Origin: Gammaproteobacteria bacterium
GTDB lineage: Bacteria; Pseudomonadota; Gammaproteobacteria; Chromatiales; Chromatiaceae
DNA: 9,872 nucleotides
Assembly (NCBI GenBank): GCA_015231665.1
Contig: JADGBD010000051.1
Span: forward strand, 1 to 9,872
Direction: 5' to 3'
Every line of letters begins with the position of its first letter. Positions within the stretch are counted from its first letter, which is position 1. Position numbers and translations under genes: made by a program. The notes beneath the pieces were generated by a model. That model searched no databases, was not told the origin of the DNA, and saw only the letters and a program-made list of their open reading frames with translations. Positions 1 through 8,108 of the stretch are shown here, piece after piece.

Positions 1-291
1 CCGCTGAATGCTGTCGATCATGCGCGCTTCCAGCTTTGCCAGAACTTCCTTGAGCCTGTGGGGCGGCAGCGAGCGGAAGGCGTCGATCTCGCGATTGTCC
101 TGCAGCAGATTCTTGTTGATGTGGCTGGTCTGCTTGCCCATCTGCATCGCCGAACTCAAGCCGGAGTGCAGCTGCTCGATGCGATCGGCCACCCCAAGGA
201 CCTCCTGCAGCATCTGCTTGCGCGTCAACAGTTGCTTGAACTCTTCCTTTGGATTCTTTCTCGTTGCGCTCATCGGGATATTCTCTGGCAT
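1..291 (-). CDS. Hypothetical helical protein, N-terminal 97 codons only
   Basis: An open frame reads from ATG at 291 to the left edge without a stop, so the C-terminus lies outside the window. The visible part begins MPENIPMSATRKNPKEEFKQ and is rich in Lys, Glu, Gln and Leu, with long stretches likely to be alpha-helix or coiled coil. I see no signal peptide, membrane segment or catalytic motif, and I do not recognise the family. AGGAG sits 4 nt upstream of ATG291. A second in-frame ATG at 273 is also possible. TTGACT (337-332) and TAGAAT (309-304) lie upstream but are 22 nt apart, too far for a normal promoter, so the promoter is unresolved. The gene follows the ilvC terminator and is probably a separate unit. 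The function is unknown; that the frame is coding is fairly likely from the ribosome site and codon use. Confidence 0.6.
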   Translation of the reverse strand, partial: MPENIPMSATRKNPKEEFKQLLTRKQMLQEVLGVADRIEQLHSGLSSAMQMGKQTSHINKNLLQDNREIDAFRSLPPHRLKEVLAKLEARMIDSIQR

Positions 292-339
292 CGGGCTCCT
301 CAGATTCTATTTGAGACCCGGGCGGCCGAGGAGTCAATG

Positions 340-366
340 AAAAACCGCCCCGAAGGGCGGCTTTTT
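340..366 (-). terminator. Bidirectional rho-independent terminator after ilvC
   Basis: A perfect 6-bp G+C stem (345-350 with 355-360) is flanked by five A's on one side and five T's on the other. In minus-strand RNA the loop is UUCG closed by C-G, the very stable tetraloop, and the stem is followed by UUUUU. It lies 23 nt after the ilvC stop codon and before the left-edge gene, so it should end the ilvC transcript. The symmetry means it could also work on the plus strand, where no gene is visible. Confidence 0.9.
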
Positions 367-388
367 CAGCTCAATGGCCGGCGCAGGA

Positions 389-1501
<1,113 letters not shown>

Positions 1502-1659
1502 TTACCCGTGAAATACTAAAAATGTCGAAAATTCAGTACATAGAGCATGCAATGAAGCGCAGAGATTATAGATCCAAGCTCCTTCTCTCCCTTCCCAAGG
1601 CTCCTCCAAGGGCTGATGGGCTTAACGGCCTGAGAAGTTGCTGTACAAAAAATTAAATG

Positions 1660-1697
1660 CTCTGCGCTCTCTGCGCTTCTTTGCGATCTCTGCGTCC
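1660..1697 (-). repeat. 38-bp CGCRGAG repeat, copy B (inverted relative to A)
   Basis: On the minus strand GGA is followed by CGCAGAG, CGCAAAG, CGCAGAG and CGCAGAG with the same 2-3-2 spacing as copy A, then an A+T-rich tail. It faces copy A across about 170 bp, so the two could pair in single-stranded DNA or RNA. It starts 18 bp after the ilvH stop codon. Confidence 0.88.
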
Positions 1698-1714
1698 TGA
1701 ATTTAAGTCCGGGA

Positions 1715-2205
1715 CTAGAGATTCAGCCCCTTGTCGCCGCGGGCTATGCCCAGGGCGCCGGAGCGAACCACTTCCACCACCATGTCCGGGTGGATCGCCT
1801 TGATGAAGGCGTCGAGCTTGTCACAGTCGCCGGTCATTTCGATGATGAAGCTGGTGTCGGTGACGTCGATGATGTTGCCGCGGAAGATGTCCGCCAGGCG
1901 CTTGACCTCGTCGCGGTAGGTCTTCTCGGCGCGCACCTTGATCAGCATCAGCTCGCGCTCGATGTGCTTGCCTTCGGACAGGTCCACCAGCTTGACCACG
2001 TCGATGAGCTTGTTCAGCTGCTTGGTGATCTGCTCGATCACCGCATCACTGCCGCGGGTGACCAGGGTCATGCGCGACAGGGTCGGGTCCTCGGTGGGGG
2101 CTACGGTGAGGGATTCGATGTTGTAGCCGCGGGCCGAGAACAGACCGGCCACCCGGGACAGGGCACCGGCCTCATTTTCCATCAACAGAGAGATAATGTG
2201 TCGCA

Positions 2206-2206
<1 letters not shown>
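1715..2206 (-). CDS. ilvH: Acetolactate synthase regulatory subunit
   Basis: This is the small, regulatory subunit of acetohydroxyacid synthase. It activates the catalytic subunit IlvI and mediates feedback inhibition by valine. At 163 aa it matches the IlvH (AHAS III) length. The N-terminal ACT domain begins MRHIISLLMENEAGALSRV and continues with GYNIESLTVAPTEDPTLSRM. N11, G14 and N29, the valine-contact residues known from E. coli IlvH, are all kept, so valine sensitivity is expected. The C-terminal domain (about 80-163) includes IFRGNIIDVT and ends in RSGALGIARGDKGLNL. Its ATG shares one base with the ilvI stop (TGATG), and GGGAG lies 8 nt upstream inside ilvI, which points to translational coupling and a fixed subunit ratio. 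Identification is firm. Confidence 0.97.
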
Positions 2207-3936
<1,730 letters not shown>

Positions 3937-3941
3937 GTTAA

Positions 3942-3947
3942 CCTCCT
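3942..3947 (-). promoter_or_regulatory. Shine-Dalgarno AGGAGG that sets the ilvI start at GTG 3936
   Basis: A perfect AGGAGG lies 5 nt before GTG 3936 on the minus strand. It falls inside the longer reading frame that opens at TTG 3954, so it argues against that longer start. It also lies 3 nt after the TGA (3953-3951) that ends a 29-codon leader frame. Confidence 0.85.
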
Positions 3948-3950
3948 GGG

Positions 3951-4040
3951 TCAATGCGCCCGAAAACCGGCGAGAGCCGGCCTGCGGGCTAAATGCGAGC
4001 CGTACAACCTACCCAGACCAAGGCCGTTGGTCAAGGACAT
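3951..4040 (-). CDS. Possible 29-codon leader peptide upstream of ilvI
   Basis: An ATG at 4040 opens a frame ending with TGA at 3953-3951, just before the ilvI ribosome site. The peptide begins [20 protein letters not shown] and has six leucines in 29 residues (L3, L7, L9, L12, L17, L23), as might be expected of an attenuator leader for a branched-chain operon. Against it: I see no good ribosome site before the ATG, the Leu codons are spread out rather than in a run, there is no Val or Ile run, and the best promoter (TTGACC at 4034-4029) would start transcription inside the frame. It may be chance. I list it because of its position and composition only. Confidence 0.2.
   Translation of the reverse strand: MSLTNGLGLGRLYGSHLARRPALAGFRAH
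3963..3980 (-). terminator. Hairpin with T-run in the ilvI leader (attenuator candidate)
   Basis: On the minus strand CCGGC, a TCTC loop and GCCGG are followed directly by TTTT. The 5-bp stem is short but entirely G+C. It lies between the predicted transcription start near 3999 and the ilvI ribosome site, where an attenuator would be. The T-run is only four long, so strong termination is unlikely without help. Confidence 0.4.
4006..4034 (-). promoter_or_regulatory. Predicted sigma70 promoter for ilvI-ilvH
   Basis: TTGACC (4034-4029) and TAGGTT (4011-4006) are separated by 17 nt. The -35 matches five of six consensus bases, and the -10 keeps the key first, second and last positions. Transcription would begin near 3999, giving a leader of about 60 nt that contains the hairpin at 3963-3980. 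A perfect 10-bp palindrome, CAGTTAACTG, lies just upstream at 4045-4054 and could bind a regulator. Confidence 0.5.
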
Positions 4041-4044
4041 AACG

Positions 4045-4320
4045 TCAGTTAACTGGAATTTCCCGGTGAACTGGCGGGGAACTGCCGGGGAATTCATGCT
4101 GTTCGCAGCCCTGTCGTGCCACCTGGATGCGGTCGAGCAGGCGGCACCAGCCGCTGTCGGCGCGCACCGAACCCAGTGCCGAGGAAAGGATGTTGAGCCC
4201 GGCAAATTCCCGCTCCAGCGCCAGGGCCTCGCCGACAAAATGGCCGCAGTTGCCGCAGCGAGGGGCTGTCGTCGCCTCGGCCAGGGGCTCAGATCTTCGC
4301 CCAGTAATCGCCAAAGACAT
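4045..4320 (-). CDS. Small four-cysteine protein, family not recognised
   Basis: This 91-codon frame lies between the YeiH-family gene and ilvI. Its codons show the strong G/C third-position bias of the neighbouring genes from about residue 12 onward, which supports real coding. The core contains PRCGNCGHF, an LSSALGSVRADSGWC segment and ARQGCEQHE. That gives four cysteines, C22, C25, C59 and C72, in a C-x2-C...C...C pattern with H27 and H75 nearby, which would suit a zinc site or possibly an iron-sulfur cluster. There is no signal peptide or membrane segment. The start is uncertain: ATG 4320 overlaps the end of the upstream gene by 32 nt and has no clear ribosome site. Position and overlap suggest co-transcription and perhaps translational coupling with the membrane protein. 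The function is unknown. Confidence 0.65.
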   Translation of the reverse strand: MSLAITGRRSEPLAEATTAPRCGNCGHFVGEALALEREFAGLNILSSALGSVRADSGWCRLLDRIQVARQGCEQHEFPGSSPPVHREIPVN

Positions 4321-5851
4321 AGACCGAGAGAATGAAGCCCGCCACCACGTTCACCAGCACGCCGATGGAGAAGGGGGTGATGGTTTGGGCATTGACCGCC
4401 TTGAGATCGCGGAAGCGGGTGGTCAGGCCGATGGAGAGAAAGCAGAAAGTAAACACCCAGCCGCGGATGGCGCTCAGGGGTTCCAGCAGGTTGGGCTTGA
4501 TGACGCTGACAAATTCTTCGGCGCTGTAGCTGTTGCTCACCAGGGTGGCCACCAGGGAGGCGATGAAAAAGCCGATGACGAACTTGGGGAAGCGCCGCCA
4601 GATCTCGCTTTTGTCGGTGGTACGGCTGCCTGTCTTCTTCTCCCAGACGGTGGTGGCGACTATGGCCCAGACCAAGGCCCAGATGCCGATCCAGAGATCG
4701 CGGCCGATGACCTTCATCAGGGTGAAGGCCTTGATCGCCGATTCCTCGTTGCCCACCATCTTGCCGTAGGTGCTGGCGGCGGCAAAGCCGGCGGCATCGG
4801 CAAACTCCGAGGTGCCGATCCAGGCCCCCGCAACCCCTGCGGGCAGTCCCAGGGCATGGGAGGCGAAGGGCAGAACCAGGATCATGATCAGCGCCCAGAC
4901 CACCACCAGGGTCACCGAGGTGTAGATGTGCTCCTTCTTCGCCCCCACCGCCGCGGCTATGGCCATGGAGGCCGACACGCCGCAGACCGAGCCGCCGACG
5001 CTGAGCACCGCCGCCAGCCGCCGGTCCAGGCCAAACCAGCGGGTGCCGGCGAAATAGATGGTCAGACAGCCGATCACCGAAACCACTGTCGCCTGACCGA
5101 TGGCGACGGGACCGGCGGTCAGCACCAGGTTGATGGGAAAGGTGGCGCCGAGCAGGACGATACCGGTCTTGACGTAGTATTCGACGCGAAAGCCGGCATC
5201 CATCCAGCGCGGCAGACGAATGCTATTGGCGATGATCAGACCTAGGATCAGCGCCACCAGCGGCGGCTCCAGATTGAACTGGGGCGCATCCGCCCAGCCG
5301 CCGATGGAAAACACCACCAGAGAGATGGCGTAGATGAAGCCAAAGGAAAGCAAAAAGGGCTTGAGGGCTATGCCCATGATGCGGCAGGGGATGGCGAGAA
5401 TCAGCCCCCAGAGGAGGAATTGCAGCAGGTAGAGGTGGCCCTTGTCGATGAAATGGCCACGCAGCTGGATCAGCTCGGTCCACTTCAGGCCGCCGGGATT
5501 GAGCGCCAGCAGCTGCAACAGCCCCAGCGACTCGTTGGCACGACCCACCTCCGGCAGATGGCTGATACCCAGCAGCACCAGGCCGACACCGAGCCAGATC
5601 GCCCACCAGTCTTCCTTGCGCAGAAACTCGCTCAGGCGGCTGGTCTGGGGTGGGCTGCTGCCAGCCGGGGCAAACTCCGCCGACAGGGGCATCTGGCGCA
5701 GGCCGACGCTGAGCAGCATCAGGCCAAAAAGCAGGCCTAGCAGGGGCAGACCGCCGCGAAACAGTTCCTGCACCGAAGGCCACCATTGCTCCAGCCCCCA
5801 GAACCCGAGGAACAGCAGCAGGGCAGCGGTGAACAGATAGGGCAGTTGCAT
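4289..5851 (-). CDS. YeiH-family (UPF0324) membrane protein, putative sulfate exporter family
   Basis: This is a polytopic inner-membrane protein of 520 aa. The C-terminal part, from about residue 198, matches the YeiH/UPF0324 family in outline: a PPLVALILGLIIANSIRLP start, GLDRRLAAVLSVGGSVCG (GGSVCG at 286-291) and then several hydrophobic helices. Databases call such proteins putative sulfate exporters, but transport is not well established. Family members are usually about 350 aa. Here roughly 195 extra N-terminal residues hold several further hydrophobic segments (about 4-20, 34-52, 84-97, 140-163 and 166-184), so the protein is a long variant. The gene has a good predicted promoter at 5892-5921 but no clear ribosome site before ATG 5851, so the start is a little uncertain. 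It overlaps the small four-cysteine frame downstream. Confidence 0.85.
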   Translation of the reverse strand: MQLPYLFTAALLLFLGFWGLEQWWPSVQELFRGGLPLLGLLFGLMLLSVGLRQMPLSAEFAPAGSSPPQTSRLSEFLRKEDWWAIWLGVGLVLLGISHLPEVGRANESLGLLQLLALNPGGLKWTELIQLRGHFIDKGHLYLLQFLLWGLILAIPCRIMGIALKPFLLSFGFIYAISLVVFSIGGWADAPQFNLEPPLVALILGLIIANSIRLPRWMDAGFRVEYYVKTGIVLLGATFPINLVLTAGPVAIGQATVVSVIGCLTIYFAGTRWFGLDRRLAAVLSVGGSVCGVSASMAIAAAVGAKKEHIYTSVTLVVVWALIMILVLPFASHALGLPAGVAGAWIGTSEFADAAGFAAASTYGKMVGNEESAIKAFTLMKVIGRDLWIGIWALVWAIVATTVWEKKTGSRTTDKSEIWRRFPKFVIGFFIASLVATLVSNSYSAEEFVSVIKPNLLEPLSAIRGWVFTFCFLSIGLTTRFRDLKAVNAQTITPFSIGVLVNVVAGFILSVYVFGDYWAKI

Positions 5852-5880
5852 GAGCGGGGAGGGGCTGAGCCAACAGCAAA

Positions 5881-5908
5881 ACAGGCCGCCGATTATCCGG
5901 CAGCCTGT
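5881..5908. promoter_or_regulatory. Dyad symmetry with the -10 box in its loop
   Basis: ACAGGC (5881-5886) pairs with GCCTGT (5903-5908), and inside it GCCG (5888-5891) pairs with CGGC (5898-5901), leaving one mismatch and a 6-nt loop. The loop, 5892-5897, is exactly the predicted -10 box GATAAT on the minus strand. It could be an operator. On the minus strand the stem also runs into TTTT (5881-5878), so it could instead be a terminator for transcripts coming from sodB. Confidence 0.5.
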
Positions 5909-5921
5909 CTGCTTAGGTCAA
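5892..5921 (-). promoter_or_regulatory. Predicted sigma70 promoter for the YeiH-family gene
   Basis: TTGACC (5921-5916) and GATAAT (5897-5892) lie 18 nt apart, each matching five of six consensus bases. The start would be near 5885, about 34 nt before ATG 5851. This supports transcription separate from sodB. Confidence 0.6.
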
Positions 5922-5947
5922 ATTGAAAGCCCGGAATGAAAGCATTG

Positions 5948-5985
5948 GGACGCAGAGCACGCGCAAAAGCGCAGAGTGCGCGGAG
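5948..5985 (+). repeat. 38-bp CGCRGAG repeat, copy C
   Basis: It has the same ungapped 38-bp layout as copies A, B and D, but the second unit has decayed to CGCGCAA and the fourth is CGCGGAG. It is the most diverged copy and is followed by TTTTC. It lies between sodB and the YeiH-family gene, in direct orientation with copy D on the other side of sodB. Confidence 0.8.
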
Positions 5986-6026
5986 TTTTCTTTACGCGCT
6001 ATATCACTCCAGCTGCAGGGCCAAAG

Positions 6027-6069
6027 CCCCTCGCCCCTTTGGGAGAGGGGTTGGGGAGAGGGGTTGGGG
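6027..6069. repeat. G-rich hairpin and tandem 13-mer with G-quadruplex motif
   Basis: CCCCTC (6027-6032) pairs with GAGGGG (6045-6050) around a further CCC/GGG pairing, giving a nearly 10-bp stem. AGAGGGGTTGGGG then occurs twice in tandem (6044-6056 and 6057-6069). Together they give four G4 runs on the plus strand separated by TT, AGA and TT. It lies 12 bp after the sodB stop codon. A weak terminator role is possible, but no T-run follows on the minus strand. Confidence 0.75.
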
Positions 6070-6081
6070 CCAGGTCAGGCC

Positions 6082-6666
6082 TTAGCCGGCAAAATTGCTC
6101 GCGACGAAGTCCCAGTTGATGATCTTCCAGAACTCTTCCAGGTACTTGGGGCGGGCGTTGCGGTAGTCGATGTAATAGGCGTGTTCCCACACGTCCACGG
6201 TCAGCAGGGCGGTCTTGCCGCTGGTCATGGGGCTGCCGGCGTTGGAGGTGTTGAAGATTTCCAGGCTGCCGTCGCTGTTCTTCACCAGCCAGGTCCAGCC
6301 GGAGCCGAAGTTGGTGGTGGCGGAGGTGGCGAACTTCTGCTTGAACTCGTCGAAGGAGCCAAAGGTCTTGTCGATGGCGGCAGCCAGGTCACCGCTGGGG
6401 GCGTTGCTGTCGCTGGGGCTGCGCAGGCAGTTCCAGTAGAAGCTGTGGTTCCACACCTGGGCGGCGTTGTTGAAGATGCCGCCCTGGGATTTCATGATGA
6501 TGTCTTCCAGGGAGGCGTTCTCGAACTCGGTGCCGGGAATCAGATTGTTCAGGTTGGTGACATAGGTGTTGTGGTGCTTGCCGTGGTGGAATTCCAGGGT
6601 TTCCTTGGAAATCACCGGCTGCAGGGCGTCGATGGCGTAGGGCAGGGCGGGAAGGCTATGGGCCAT
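6082..6666 (-). CDS. sodB: Iron superoxide dismutase
   Basis: This cytoplasmic enzyme converts superoxide to hydrogen peroxide and oxygen. At 194 aa it has the normal Fe-SOD length. The four metal ligands are present: H27, H74, D158 and H162, the last two in [14 protein letters not shown]70 in [11 protein letters not shown] is the second-sphere glutamine placed as in Fe-type rather than Mn-type enzymes, and Y35 matches the gateway tyrosine. There is no export signal. ATG 6666 has AGGAG 8 nt upstream. A predicted promoter lies at 6763-6791, leaving a leader of about 90 nt. The gene is isolated between repeat-bearing spacers, with copies C and D of the 38-bp repeat on either side, so it is probably a single-gene unit. 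Identification is firm; the metal choice is inferred from sequence. Confidence 0.97.
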   Translation of the reverse strand: MAHSLPALPYAIDALQPVISKETLEFHHGKHHNTYVTNLNNLIPGTEFENASLEDIIMKSQGGIFNNAAQVWNHSFYWNCLRSPSDSNAPSGDLAAAIDKTFGSFDEFKQKFATSATTNFGSGWTWLVKNSDGSLEIFNTSNAGSPMTSGKTALLTVDVWEHAYYIDYRNARPKYLEEFWKIINWDFVASNFAG

Positions 6667-6762
6667 GGGTAGTTCTCCTGGTTGATGAAAATTGAGCTGG
6701 GAAGATGGGGGCAGGCGCCTGCAATTGCAAATAACCCACCAATTGACTAAACAATGGAGGCG

Positions 6763-6791
6763 ATTCTAAGGAGCCCAAGGGACCAATGCAA
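6763..6791 (-). promoter_or_regulatory. Predicted sigma70 promoter for sodB
   Basis: TTGCAT (6791-6786) and TAGAAT (6768-6763) are 17 nt apart. The -10 matches five of six consensus bases; the -35 matches only TTG. The start would be near 6756, leaving a leader of about 90 nt that contains the palindrome at 6720-6729. Confidence 0.45.
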
Positions 6792-6835
6792 GGCTTGGTT
6801 GGGAATTTCCTAACGCTCATGGCTGGAACCCAAAA

Positions 6836-6873
6836 GGACGCGGAGGTCGCAGAGAAGCGCAGAGGTCGCAGAG
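6836..6873 (+). repeat. 38-bp CGCRGAG repeat, copy D
   Basis: GGA is followed by CGCGGAG, CGCAGAG, CGCAGAG and CGCAGAG with 2-3-2 spacing, then TTGAAAAT, which resembles the tail of copy A. It is in direct orientation with copy C, 888 bp away across sodB. Confidence 0.9.
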
Positions 6874-6936
6874 TTGAAAATGAAATATTCTGGTAACTAC
6901 TCCCCCCTCGTCATTCACTGGCTGCTTTGGTCGTTC

Positions 6937-6984
6937 GCTGAGCGAAGTCGAAGCGAGCTGCGGCTGGCTTCGACTCCGCTCAGC
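6937..6984. repeat. Imperfect 18-bp inverted repeat around a 12-nt loop
   Basis: GCTGAGCGAAGTCGAAGC (6937-6954) and GCTTCGACTCCGCTCAGC (6967-6984) are reverse complements with one mismatch. The CTGAGCGAAGTCGAAG core is a dispersed palindrome seen in many bacterial genomes. It lies about 140 bp after the universal stress gene stop, so it could stabilise or end that transcript, but no T-run follows. Confidence 0.9.
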
Positions 6985-7124
6985 CAGCGCTTTCTCGCTG
7001 AGTTGACGAGATTACTACCTCATTCCCGCCTTGCCTGCCCTGGGAAAATGGGAGAGTGGCGGGGATTGAATCCCGAGCTGTTGGGGCAGAGGAGCGCTGC
7101 GCGAATTTCACAGTATCCAGCGAT

Positions 7125-8108
7125 TCAGTGCTCCAAGGTCACCGGGGTGACAAAGCCCTCTGGCTTCACCGCCAGCACGCCGCACTGCATCTGCTCAAGA
7201 ATGGTCTCGGCGGTGTTGCCGATGAACAGGCCGGAGATTCCGGTGCGTGCCAGGCTGCCCATTACCACCAGATCGGTATCCAGGCGCTTGGCCTGGGCGC
7301 TGATGAGTCTGCTGGGGTCGCCTTGCAGCAGATGCACCTGGGGTTTGAGGTAGGCGTAGGTTTGCTCACCCAGATGCTGTTTCAGCCATTGCAGCACGCG
7401 CTCCATGATGTCCTGCTGGCGTCGGCGCTCCTGCTCCACATAGAGGGTTATTGCTGATTCGTCCAAATGGCCATGGCTGCGCATGATGATCTCGCCCGGC
7501 GCCTCCCAGGCATGCAGCAGATGCAGGCTGGCAAAGTCGGACAGGGCTAGGGAGCTGGCCAGCTCGAGGATTTTCTGGTTAATGCCCTGCCAGGCCGTTT
7601 CCGGCTTTTGCGGGTCGAAATCGATAGCAGCGCCGATGCAGCGGTAGTTATCCCGTTGCGGTTCGCGCATCAGCCACACCGGGCAGGGGCATTCGCGCAG
7701 CAACTGCATGTCTGTGGTGCCGAACAGCCGGCTGATCCAACTGGGGTTTTCCGCCGGTTTGATGACCAGGTCAAAGCCATCGCGCAGCACCGTGCGGATG
7801 ATCTGGATGTAGGCATCACCCACCAGTACCCGCAGTTCCGGCGCCGGGCTGCGAGGGGGGTTGCTGAGGGGCGTTTGGCTCAGCATCTGCTGCAGGTCGC
7901 GCTTGGCATCGGCAATCGCGCGGGATTGCAGGGCGGCGCTGGTGGGGCCGCCCGGGGGCAAGCCAAAGCCACCGCGCAAGTCCGGCAGGGTGGTGGCAAT
8001 GCAGATCTCGGCCTGATTGTTGGCCGCCAGGCTGGCCAGCCGAGCCAGAGTGGTACTGGGCTTGCTGCTGTCGTTATGGATATAGAGTATCTTGCTGAAG
8101 CGTTTCAT
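7125..8108 (-). CDS. Tandem-domain universal stress protein, UspE-like
   Basis: This cytoplasmic protein of 327 aa has two universal stress (Usp) domains, about 1-150 and 155-315, and its length is close to E. coli UspE (about 316 aa). The N-terminal domain has KILYIHNDSS and, near its end, LLRECPCPVWLMRE, both typical of UspE relatives. The C-terminal domain has VVMGSLARTGISGLFIGNTA (281-300), a variant of the Usp nucleotide-binding loop with G284, G290 and G297-N-T. Whether it binds ATP cannot be decided from sequence. ATG 8108 overlaps the antiporter stop by 4 nt (ATGA), and AGGA lies 8 nt upstream, so the two are co-transcribed and probably coupled. Usp domains are often linked to ion transporters, so a role in sensing or tuning the antiporter is a fair inference. 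Confidence 0.9.
   Translation of the reverse strand: MKRFSKILYIHNDSSKPSTTLARLASLAANNQAEICIATTLPDLRGGFGLPPGGPTSAALQSRAIADAKRDLQQMLSQTPLSNPPRSPAPELRVLVGDAYIQIIRTVLRDGFDLVIKPAENPSWISRLFGTTDMQLLRECPCPVWLMREPQRDNYRCIGAAIDFDPQKPETAWQGINQKILELASSLALSDFASLHLLHAWEAPGEIIMRSHGHLDESAITLYVEQERRRQQDIMERVLQWLKQHLGEQTYAYLKPQVHLLQGDPSRLISAQAKRLDTDLVVMGSLARTGISGLFIGNTAETILEQMQCGVLAVKPEGFVTPVTLEH

Larger units (their letters stand above)
6667..7124. other. 458-bp gene-free spacer upstream of sodB
   Basis: I see no convincing coding frame here. From left to right it holds the sodB ribosome site, a 10-bp palindrome TGCAATTGCA (6720-6729), a predicted sodB promoter (6763-6791), copy D of the 38-bp repeat (6836-6873), a long imperfect inverted repeat (6937-6984) and a short dyad GGGATTGAATCCC (7062-7074). 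No clear terminator for the universal stress gene, which ends at 7125, was found, although the inverted repeat could serve. Confidence 0.7.

Noticed and set aside
3937..4044. Riboswitch upstream of ilvI
   Set aside because: The leader after the predicted start is only about 60 nt and shows no motif of a known class such as the T-box.
4127..5245. 372-codon open frame on the plus strand
   Set aside because: It is antisense to the YeiH-family gene and the four-cysteine frame, with Gly-, Asp- and His-rich composition and no domain.
5223..5879. 218-codon minus-strand frame overlapping the start of the YeiH-family gene
   Set aside because: It is out of frame with the recognisable membrane protein and is Ala-, Pro- and Arg-rich with no membrane or domain pattern.
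7050..7080. tRNA-like 3' end on the minus strand (TTCAATC loop, then CCACTCTCCCA)
   Set aside because: The T-stem has a mismatch at its loop end, and no matching 5' acceptor strand, D-arm or anticodon arm occurs in the 80 nt upstream. A short chance dyad explains it.
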